Source: Paludibacteraceae bacterium
GTDB taxonomy: Bacteria > Bacteroidota > Bacteroidia > Bacteroidales > Paludibacteraceae
Assembly (NCBI GenBank): GCA_905233255.1
Contig: CAJOCN010000008.1
Coordinates: 1 to 64,000, forward strand
Direction: 5' to 3'
Length of the DNA: 64,000 nucleotides
Shown here: piece by piece, positions 18,002 to 25,272 of the stretch
Layout: each line of letters begins with the position of its first letter
Numbering within the stretch: the stretch's first letter is position 1
Notes under the pieces: model-generated
Databases searched by the model: none
Seen by the model: the letters and a program-made list of their open reading frames with translations, nothing else
Told to the model about the DNA's origin: nothing
Made by a program: the position numbers and the translations under genes

Positions 18002-18049
18002 CAAAGATACAACAAAATTTGCATATATGCAAAAAAAAGTGTACCTTTG
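18002..18049. promoter_or_regulatory. Symmetric bidirectional promoter, reductase / cation efflux
   Basis: Plus: TTTG 18018-18021, 20 bases, TACCTTTG 18042-18049. Minus: TTTG 18033-18030, 20 bases, TATCTTTG 18009-18002. The -33 boxes form the perfect palindrome TTTGCATATATGCAAA. Confidence 0.82.
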
Positions 18050-18077
18050 TAGCCGATTTATTTAAGATACAAGTATT

Positions 18078-18983
18078 ATGGGAAATCACCATCATCATGA
18101 TCATGCCGTCCCTGCCTCCACCGACAAACGCATGCGTAACATCCTGATTATCAGCATTGCGCTCAACCTGTTATTCGTCATCATCGAAGCCAGTATAGGT
18201 GTCTGGAAGAACAGTCTGTCGCTGTTGAGCGACGCGGGTCATAACCTGAGCGATGCGTTCTCACTGGCTTTGGTATTAGTAGGTTTCTATCTGGCCCAAC
18301 GCGCCGCCAATAGCCATTATACTTACGGCTACAAGAAATCCACAATTCTGATCTCGCTGCTGAACGCCGTACTGCTACTGGTAGCGGTGGGAGTCATCGT
18401 CGCGGAGAGTATTCATAAGATGCGTATGCCGGTAGCTATCGACGGAGCAGCTATCTCCTGGACAGCAGGCGTTGGAATCTTGGTAAACGGGGTCACGACC
18501 CTGCTCCTCATGCGCGGCCAGCAGAACGATCTGAATGTCCGCGGCGCTTTCCTGCACATGGCAGCCGACACATTAGTGAGCGTCGGCGTGGTGATCAGCG
18601 GCGTGATTATCTCTCTGACCGGATGGTTCATCATCGACCCGATTATCAGTATAGTGATCGCACTGGTGATCCTCATCAGCACATGGGAGTTGCTTCATGA
18701 CAGTGTCCGGCTGGCGTTAGACGGCGTGCCGGAGAACGTGGAGATAGACCATCTGAGCGAACATATTATGGCCACTCCGCATGTAATAGGAGTGCATCAT
18801 ATCCATGTATGGGCGATCTCCACCACCGAGAACGCCATGACTGCACATATCGTAATAGACGATTTAGCGCATGCGCATGAGGCCGTACATGCCATCAAAT
18901 CAGCCTTGGCGAAAGAGGGAATCTCACATGCCACTCTGGAGACCGAGACGCCGGACGCTCCATGCGAGGACAAAGAATGCTGA
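18078..18983 (+). CDS. Cation diffusion facilitator (zinc efflux type)
   Basis: A 301-residue inner-membrane metal/proton antiporter of the CDF family, ZitB/CzcD branch. Histidine-rich N-terminus (GNHHHHDH), six predicted membrane segments, the metal site pair SDAGHNLSD in TM2 and HMAADTLVS in TM5, and a cytoplasmic ferredoxin-like C-terminal domain (GVHHIHVWAISTTENAMTAHIVI). Zn2+ is the likely substrate from the His-rich N-terminus and motif, but Cd2+ or Co2+ cannot be excluded. The start MGNHHHHDH follows the promoter by 28 bases. Confidence 0.93.
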   Translation: MGNHHHHDHAVPASTDKRMRNILIISIALNLLFVIIEASIGVWKNSLSLLSDAGHNLSDAFSLALVLVGFYLAQRAANSHYTYGYKKSTILISLLNAVLLLVAVGVIVAESIHKMRMPVAIDGAAISWTAGVGILVNGVTTLLLMRGQQNDLNVRGAFLHMAADTLVSVGVVISGVIISLTGWFIIDPIISIVIALVILISTWELLHDSVRLALDGVPENVEIDHLSEHIMATPHVIGVHHIHVWAISTTENAMTAHIVIDDLAHAHEAVHAIKSALAKEGISHATLETETPDAPCEDKEC

Positions 18984-18984
18984 A

Positions 18985-19020
18985 TAGGAAATTAAAAATT
19001 ATAAATTATAAATTACGAAT
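18985..19020. repeat. ATTATAA heptamer array before the S37 peptidase
   Basis: Near-copy of the run at 17957-17992, filling the whole gap between the efflux gene stop and the next ATG. Confidence 0.75.
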
Positions 19021-19022
19021 TA

Positions 19023-20744
19023 ATGATGAAAAAGATTTACTTACTACTCGCGCTGTGCGTGTCGGGAATGACCATGCAGGCGCAAAACACAGATCCGAAC
19101 GACAACCCTCAGTGGCTGCAAGAGTTGCAGCGCCAGAACGCGGGATTGATTGACTCGACTGCAACGTACCCTGCACACCCGTCAGCTCCGGACTACCGGA
19201 CGTACGTGATTTACTACCACCAGCCTCTCCGTCATGCTAATCCGAGCGGAGAACAGTTCCACATGCGCGCGCTGATTACCGTAAACAAGAATGTGGATCC
19301 AAGGACCGCTGTCAACCATGTGTATGCCTCCGGCTACTCCATCTTGAGTAACATGCTGACGAATCCGGATTCCGTGTTCAATGCCAGTAAAACAGGATGT
19401 ACGAGCGAGATTGCACACCGTTACAACGCCAATTACATCAGTATCGAGCACCGCTATTTCCAGTACTCGGCTCCCGACAACTGTTGGGAAAATCTGGATC
19501 CGTTGACCGCAGAGGAAGCAGCTGCCGATTTCCACAACCTGTTTGACGGATTGAAGAAAGTGCTGAAAGGCAAATGGGTGATGAGCGGCGTGAGCAAAGG
19601 CGGTATAACAACACTGATCCAGCACGCATTCTATCCAAATGACATGGATATTTTTGTGCCGTACAGCGCTCCGTTCTTCGACACCGACCGTGACAAAGAA
19701 ATGACCAGATACTGGTACCACACCGGCTGGGACAAGAGTTTCCTCGATTTCTTTATGGATATCCGCAAGAAAGCGCTGAAAGGTTTGACAGTTCAGCCCC
19801 AAAGCACCAACACGATCTACCCTATTTACTACAAGATGAGTTTCGGGGGTAATACAAGTGCAGCACACGCAGACAGTGTTTTCGCCAATTATCTGAGCAC
19901 GGCTGCATTCTTCGGTTTTGACCAACACGCCTACTGGGATACCACTATTATCCGCTACCAGATGGAGATCAACGACAGTGTGCTGCAAGCCATCGGATGG
20001 AACCAGTACAACGACACGGCAATCGCCTACCTGATGTATAAAGACTCCTTCAATTTCAATAGTTTGCGCCCGTGGTTAGACACGCTTCGTAAGTACCCCG
20101 ATCCCAAACAGCAAGTACCCGGCAGACGAATGATGATGCACCGCGGCCGCAACCCGTTCGGCGTAACAGCGGAACAATGGTGGGGAGCAGATACAGCACG
20201 CACTGACGACGCAGGTGCTTACCAGTATCAGTCCAAACGCGAGTTGGGATACTATGATATACCGTTTGATGAGATTGCAGAAACAGCCGAGGCAAATGCT
20301 CTCGAACAGTTCTGGGTCAGTAAGGCAGGCTGTCTCCGTGATTTTGGCACCCCGTGGGTAGCCAACCTCACTTTCAACCGCAGTTTATACGATTTTGTGA
20401 TGGACAAGACCCGCAATGCGACAAAACCGATTGTTCTGCTCTACGGTCTGGATGACACTTGGACGGGAGCCGCGGTGAAAGACCAGTATGTCAACGGAAC
20501 GAACGTGAAGAAATTTATCCTGCCTGCGCAGAACCATTTGGTTCACTACTCCTCGAACACCGATATTACCCAATGCGATGCCATCCGTGCTGCGTTGGAC
20601 GCAGTATTAGGTGCACCGCAGGATATAGACAACATCACTCCGGCACAACCCGCCATGGAGAGCGTGAAGATTATGCGCAACGGACAGATTCTCATTCTCC
20701 GCGGCGGAAAGACTTATACCCTTATGGGGCAAGAGGTACGTTAA
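19023..20744 (+). CDS. Secreted S37-family tripeptidyl aminopeptidase
   Basis: A 573-residue alpha/beta-hydrolase peptidase of family S37 (PS-10 type). Signal peptide in the first 20 residues (KIYLLLALCVSGMTMQAQ). The nucleophile elbow is G-V-S191-K-G-G; LYGLDDTWTGA and NHLVHY are placed where the catalytic Asp and His are expected. It most likely trims oligopeptides in the periplasm or at the surface. The last 25 residues (KIMRNGQILILRGG, then YTLMGQEVR) closely resemble the end of the subtilase at 57087-58487 and may be a shortened type IX-like sorting tail. Confidence 0.88.
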   Translation: MMKKIYLLLALCVSGMTMQAQNTDPNDNPQWLQELQRQNAGLIDSTATYPAHPSAPDYRTYVIYYHQPLRHANPSGEQFHMRALITVNKNVDPRTAVNHVYASGYSILSNMLTNPDSVFNASKTGCTSEIAHRYNANYISIEHRYFQYSAPDNCWENLDPLTAEEAAADFHNLFDGLKKVLKGKWVMSGVSKGGITTLIQHAFYPNDMDIFVPYSAPFFDTDRDKEMTRYWYHTGWDKSFLDFFMDIRKKALKGLTVQPQSTNTIYPIYYKMSFGGNTSAAHADSVFANYLSTAAFFGFDQHAYWDTTIIRYQMEINDSVLQAIGWNQYNDTAIAYLMYKDSFNFNSLRPWLDTLRKYPDPKQQVPGRRMMMHRGRNPFGVTAEQWWGADTARTDDAGAYQYQSKRELGYYDIPFDEIAETAEANALEQFWVSKAGCLRDFGTPWVANLTFNRSLYDFVMDKTRNATKPIVLLYGLDDTWTGAAVKDQYVNGTNVKKFILPAQNHLVHYSSNTDITQCDAIRAALDAVLGAPQDIDNITPAQPAMESVKIMRNGQILILRGGKTYTLMGQEVR

Positions 20745-20750
20745 AAAGCT

Positions 20751-22013
20751 ATGTATGTGCATATCGACTGCAATAACTTCTTCGTCAGTTGCGAGTTAGT
20801 GTCCCGCCCTGAGTTACGAGGAACACCCGTCGTGGTAGCCAATAACAACGACAATAACGGCGGGATTATCCTTGCGCTCAACCAGGAAGCGAAAGCAGTC
20901 GGACTCAAACGCGGCAACCCGATCTTTCAGGTCAAGCAGCTCATTGAGCAACAACATGTAACCGTCATCGACGTACATCACCACCTCTACCACGAGATCT
21001 CCGAACATATCATGGAAGAAGTCAGAAAGACGGAGATGGTACTCGATTTTGTGCAATACAGCGTGGACGAGTTTTTCGGCTTCATGCCGGAGGACGAGCC
21101 CGCGCTGTTGCGCGAATACTTGCAACAACTCAAAGATCTGATTCTTCGCGAAACAAGCATCCCCGTCAGTTGTGGAGCGGGAGAGACATATACCTTAGCC
21201 AAAACAGCTACCTATTTTGCCAAGCACTACGCCGGGTATAAGGGTATCTGTATCATGCCGGCAGACAAACGTGAGAAGGCATTAAGCCGGATACCCGTGA
21301 AAGATATATGGGGTATCGGGCGGCGTAGCATCAAGCAGATCAGCATAGCAGGCGTCAAGACTGCACTCGATTACAGCCGTCAGCCGGAAGCGTGGGTAAA
21401 CCGACTATTCGGCGTGACGGGCGTGCGGACATGGAAAGAACTGAACGGCACTCCGGCCATCACTATTGCCTCGCACGAGAAGCAGAAATCTATTATGTAC
21501 AGCCGCACGTTTGCACACATGACGAGCAGCAAAGCGGTACTCCTCCGCGAACTGAGCAACTACGCATCATCAGCTGCCCGCAAACTGCGCGAGCAGAAGG
21601 CACAATGCCGGAGCGTGACCCTCTTTTTGGCGACCAACAGACACCGGCTAGACCTGCCTCAATACCACGCAGATGAGAGTATCAAGATGAGCTCTCCGAC
21701 GGACGATTCAACACAGATCATCGGAGCAATCAATCTCCTGCTTGAGCGCATCTTCAAAGAGAACTACCAATACAAACAGGCCGGGGTCATTTTAGGAGAC
21801 CTGATACACGCAAACAGTATTCAGTTAGATCTATTCTCCGACAACCAAATAGATGAACAAGTGCGCCAAAAACGCCTGATGAAAGCCATAGACGGAATCA
21901 ATCAGCGTTTCGGACGCAATCAGATCCATTTCGCCGTGCAGGGCGACGAGGCTGATACCTCAGAACAGCCGGCAGGATTCATGCGACCGCATAAAGTGGA
22001 AGATGAAAAATGA
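20751..22013 (+). CDS. Y-family DNA polymerase (UmuC/DinB-like)
   Basis: Translesion polymerase of 420 residues, UmuC branch. Catalytic D6 (HIDCNNFF) and D106-E107 (YSVDEFFGF) are present; YAGYKGI and GIGRRS-type helix-hairpin-helix follow, then the little-finger domain. The C-terminal IQLDLF is a typical beta-clamp binding peptide. No umuD-like gene is adjacent, and I see no clear LexA box. The C-terminal residues VEDEK and the stop lie in a GAAAAAT repeat that also supplies the ATG of the next gene. It follows the peptidase gene by six bases. Confidence 0.92.
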   Translation: MYVHIDCNNFFVSCELVSRPELRGTPVVVANNNDNNGGIILALNQEAKAVGLKRGNPIFQVKQLIEQQHVTVIDVHHHLYHEISEHIMEEVRKTEMVLDFVQYSVDEFFGFMPEDEPALLREYLQQLKDLILRETSIPVSCGAGETYTLAKTATYFAKHYAGYKGICIMPADKREKALSRIPVKDIWGIGRRSIKQISIAGVKTALDYSRQPEAWVNRLFGVTGVRTWKELNGTPAITIASHEKQKSIMYSRTFAHMTSSKAVLLRELSNYASSAARKLREQKAQCRSVTLFLATNRHRLDLPQYHADESIKMSSPTDDSTQIIGAINLLLERIFKENYQYKQAGVILGDLIHANSIQLDLFSDNQIDEQVRQKRLMKAIDGINQRFGRNQIHFAVQGDEADTSEQPAGFMRPHKVEDEK

Positions 22014-22023
22014 AAGATAAAAG

Positions 22024-22821
22024 ATGAAAAGTCATTCATTTGCATTAGTGACCGGGGCATCGTCCGGCATAGGATTAGCGTTTGCGCGCGAGTTAGCCCG
22101 CAGGGGCTATAACCTGCTTATTGTCAGCAATGAGGAGGCCATTCGCGCAAGCGCGAAAATGATAAAACCCCACCCGACCTCCCCTGTAGGGGAGGAGATA
22201 GAGATCATTCCTCTTGTGATGGACCTCAGCAAACAAACCGCCGCGCGAGAGCTATACGAGTACACGAAGGCAAAGGGTATTGAGGTAGAAGTGCTGGTGA
22301 ATAACGCCGGCGTGTATCATGACAAGGACATCTTAGACGACAGCGAGGCATTTACAGGTCTTATCATGAACCTGCATATGTACACACCCGCCATGTTGTG
22401 TTACCTCTTTGGGCAGGACATGAAAGCAAGGGGTAAGGGTTATATTCTGAATGTATGTTCGGTAACAAGCAAGATGGCAGCACAGCGGCTGGGCACATAC
22501 GGAGGAACGAAAGCGTTTCTGAGTCATTTCACCCGCGCGTTGCATATCGAGCTGAAGCCGTACGGCGTGTATGTAACAGATGTGAGTCCGGGAGCCGTAG
22601 ATACAGGTCTCTACTCTATCCGCCCATGGATGACAAAAGCCGGAAAGGTATTAGGCATCATCGTGAGCCCCGAAACATTGGCGCGCCGTGGATTGCGAGC
22701 CCTCTTCCACGGACGAGCGAAAACAACAATACCCACCATTTTCTGGCAGGTATTGAGTTTCATCATCCTATTGGTTCCGACCTGTGTCCTTCGGTTAATC
22801 CGGAGGTTAGGTTGGTTCTAA
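22024..22821 (+). CDS. Short-chain dehydrogenase/reductase
   Basis: A 265-residue NAD(P)-dependent oxidoreductase of the classical SDR family. TGASSGIG at the N-terminus is the cofactor loop, NNAG is present, and the catalytic set is S-V-T-S, Y166-G-G-T-K (YGGTKAFL). The C-terminal hydrophobic segment (WQVLSFIILLVPTCVLRLI) suggests membrane attachment. Residues HPTSPVGEE (about 50-58) are translated from the hairpin CCTCCCC-TGTA-GGGGAGG. Substrate unknown. Converges on the SIMPL gene with a four-base gap. Confidence 0.9.
   Translation: MKSHSFALVTGASSGIGLAFARELARRGYNLLIVSNEEAIRASAKMIKPHPTSPVGEEIEIIPLVMDLSKQTAARELYEYTKAKGIEVEVLVNNAGVYHDKDILDDSEAFTGLIMNLHMYTPAMLCYLFGQDMKARGKGYILNVCSVTSKMAAQRLGTYGGTKAFLSHFTRALHIELKPYGVYVTDVSPGAVDTGLYSIRPWMTKAGKVLGIIVSPETLARRGLRALFHGRAKTTIPTIFWQVLSFIILLVPTCVLRLIRRLGWF
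22178..22195. repeat. In-frame CCTCCCC hairpin in the SDR gene
   Basis: Perfect 7-bp stem CCTCCCC / GGGGAGG with loop TGTA, read in frame. Confidence 0.75.
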
Positions 22822-22825
22822 AGCC

Positions 22826-23515
22826 TTAATCCAAGTAATAATCCACCGTGGTGACTACACGCACGTGTTTGATCCACGGCTGGTATTGGTCATTCTCGAT
22901 GGAGAACTGGCCCTGGCTGGCGCGACGGATAGAACCGAGCGAGCACTGCGCATCGTCAGCGAACTTCTGCGCTACGGCGCGGGCGTTCTGCGTAGCCTCT
23001 TCAATCATAGCCGGTTTGAGTTCGGGCAGACCGTTGTACTGGTAGTCGAGATCCCATTTGTTGGAAGAAACGATGATGCCTTCCTTGAGCAAGTCCGCTT
23101 CCTTGCCTTGGGAAGCAATAACCAGTTTCACTTTGTCTGTAGATACGATGATGGAAGTGCGGAGGGTATAGCGGTACTCCGGACGGCGGTCGCCATAATA
23201 GTTCTCCCAGTTGTTATCCACCGAAATCGGTCCTTGGCGAAGATCGCTCTCCTCGAATCCCAATGCGAGCAAGTGTTTCTTCACTTTCTCCGATACATTG
23301 CCGATCTGCTGATAGAGCGACGGCAGATCATTGCCGTTCCACGCGAACGAAAGCGGCCATACTACGTAATCCGCCTCCACCTCACGGGTACTCAGTCCTT
23401 TTACGGTTACTGCGCGGTCTTTGTCAGCGAACTTGCTGATACCGCAATAGACGAACAAGCCTGCGAGGCTCAGTCCGAGCGCAACCAATGCGCCTGCTAA
23501 TACGTTATTTTTCAT
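22826..23515 (-). CDS. SIMPL-domain protein
   Basis: A 229-residue protein with an N-terminal membrane anchor or signal (VLAGALVALGLSLAGLFVYCGI) followed by a SIMPL (DUF541) domain: VTVKGLSTREVEADYVVWPLSF opens it and the ATQNARAVAQKFADDA helix and VRVVTTVDYYLD strand end it. Such proteins are periplasmic or membrane-anchored and of unclear function. Transcribed toward the SDR gene. Confidence 0.9.
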   Translation of the reverse strand: MKNNVLAGALVALGLSLAGLFVYCGISKFADKDRAVTVKGLSTREVEADYVVWPLSFAWNGNDLPSLYQQIGNVSEKVKKHLLALGFEESDLRQGPISVDNNWENYYGDRRPEYRYTLRTSIIVSTDKVKLVIASQGKEADLLKEGIIVSSNKWDLDYQYNGLPELKPAMIEEATQNARAVAQKFADDAQCSLGSIRRASQGQFSIENDQYQPWIKHVRVVTTVDYYLD

Positions 23516-23539
23516 TTTTGGTTGTTTTTGGTTGATTAA

Positions 23540-25246
23540 TTATTTGTCGTGCTTGTGCTCGTAGATGGCTTCGTCCACATTGATGATGTAGTCGCCCATC
23601 TTCTCGAGTTCAAGGATGATATCCATATAATTGACACCGGTGGTGTAGTCGTACTCATGCTCGGTGATGGATTGCATGTTTTGGTTCTTGAGTTCGTCGC
23701 GGAAATTATTGATTTCGTTCTCCATGTTGGTCATCTCGAAGAACTCGTCCTGCGTGATACTCGCTTTTTCGAGTGCTTCCACCATCTTTGCCTGCGCGCC
23801 GGTGAGGAGATAAATCATCTGCTCCACGTTCTTCTCCTGCTCCGCCGTAAAGGTGATATTGCCGTCGTGCTTGTGGCGGATATAGCGCGAGAGGTTGTAG
23901 TTGGCGTCACCCACGGACTCCAGCTCGCTGACGATACGGAGCATCTTGTGTACCTCGTGCTTGGACTGGTCGGACAGACGGCCGTCGGCTACCTGGTTGA
24001 GGTATTGCGCTATCTCGTATTCCATACGGTCGCAGATACCTTCGTATTTCTCGATACGCGAGAAAATCTTGGTGAACTGCGTATTGTCCTTCTCATAGAA
24101 GAGCTCATGCACCATGCCAATCATGCGTTGCGCACGGAGAGCGAAGACGTGTACTTCTTTCCATGCCTGGAGGATAGAGAGCTCGGACGTGGACATCAGA
24201 CCGCCGGAGATAAACTTGAGCTGGCTGTCCGTATCTTTCTGTTCCGGTTTGGACGGGATGATAGTGCTCACTACGCGCTCCAGAACCGGCACGAACCAGA
24301 TTAGAATCATCGTGTTCGTTACGTTGAACGCTGTGTGGAAGGTAGCCAGAACGGCATTCAGTTTGTCCGGCGACACGTCAGATGGTACGCCCGGCGTGAA
24401 ATCTACGCCCCACAGCTCACATACACCGCCTACAAACCAGCGGAAGACGCACAGCACCCATACGACACCGAAGAGGTTGAACACCAAGTGCGCCAGAGCC
24501 GCACGGCGTGCCTGAACCGAGGCGGAGAGTGCTACTACGTTGGAGGTGATGGTCGTACCGATGTTCTCGCCTAACACCAGCGCAATACCCATATCGACAG
24601 GCAGCACGTGGGTAGAACAGAGCGTCATCGTGATAGCCATGATGGCCGCCGAACTCTGCACTGCAAAAGTCAGTATTCCGCCGACTAACAGATAGAGGAA
24701 ATAGCTTCCGTAACCCCATGACGAAGTAGCAATGAAGAAATTGCGAACCGGCGCCATTTCGTCCAAGTGCATGTCGGTGGCATTGATTTTCAGAGTCGTC
24801 AGACCAAGCAGCATGAGCGACAGACCGATGAGGAAATCGCCGAGGTTGGCGTTCTTCTTGGTGTAGATAAGCGCTACCGCCAGTACGATAGTGGCATACA
24901 CAACCAGTCGCAAATCGAACGATCCGCCGCCTAGCACCATGATCCATGCCGTGAACGTCGTACCGATGTTGGCACCCATGATGACCGAGATAGCCTGCGC
25001 CAGCGAGAGAATACCCGCCGAGACGAAACTGACGGTCATGACCGTTGTGGCCGTGGAAGACTGAACCGCCGCGGTGATGAACGCACCGGTGAGCACGCCC
25101 GAGAAACGGTTGGTAGTCATTGTGCCGAGCACGTTGGAGAGCTTGCTACCTGCCATCTTCTGCAGGCCTTCACTCATCACCTTCATTCCGTACATCAACA
25201 TCGCAACGGAACCGATGAGCGTAATAATCTGTAAAGCTAATTGCAT
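23540..25246 (-). CDS. Na+/phosphate cotransporter with PhoU domain
   Basis: A 568-residue inner-membrane transporter of the NptA / PNaS family. The two inverted transport repeats carry the signature AAVQSSTATT near residue 60 and AVQSSAAIMA near residue 200. Residues from about 345 onward form a cytoplasmic four-helix PhoU-like domain, probably regulatory. It imports phosphate with Na+, though the exact ion cannot be verified. Downstream on the same strand of the PEP/pyruvate-binding gene with a 26-base gap, possibly one transcript. Confidence 0.92.
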   Translation of the reverse strand: MQLALQIITLIGSVAMLMYGMKVMSEGLQKMAGSKLSNVLGTMTTNRFSGVLTGAFITAAVQSSTATTVMTVSFVSAGILSLAQAISVIMGANIGTTFTAWIMVLGGGSFDLRLVVYATIVLAVALIYTKKNANLGDFLIGLSLMLLGLTTLKINATDMHLDEMAPVRNFFIATSSWGYGSYFLYLLVGGILTFAVQSSAAIMAITMTLCSTHVLPVDMGIALVLGENIGTTITSNVVALSASVQARRAALAHLVFNLFGVVWVLCVFRWFVGGVCELWGVDFTPGVPSDVSPDKLNAVLATFHTAFNVTNTMILIWFVPVLERVVSTIIPSKPEQKDTDSQLKFISGGLMSTSELSILQAWKEVHVFALRAQRMIGMVHELFYEKDNTQFTKIFSRIEKYEGICDRMEYEIAQYLNQVADGRLSDQSKHEVHKMLRIVSELESVGDANYNLSRYIRHKHDGNITFTAEQEKNVEQMIYLLTGAQAKMVEALEKASITQDEFFEMTNMENEINNFRDELKNQNMQSITEHEYDYTTGVNYMDIILELEKMGDYIINVDEAIYEHKHDK

Positions 25247-25272
25247 TTTGTATATTGTTTTGTGTTTAGCGA

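Noticed and set aside
20751..22013. umuDC mutasome operon
   Set aside because: No umuD-like gene lies next to the polymerase; the neighbours are a peptidase and a dehydrogenase.
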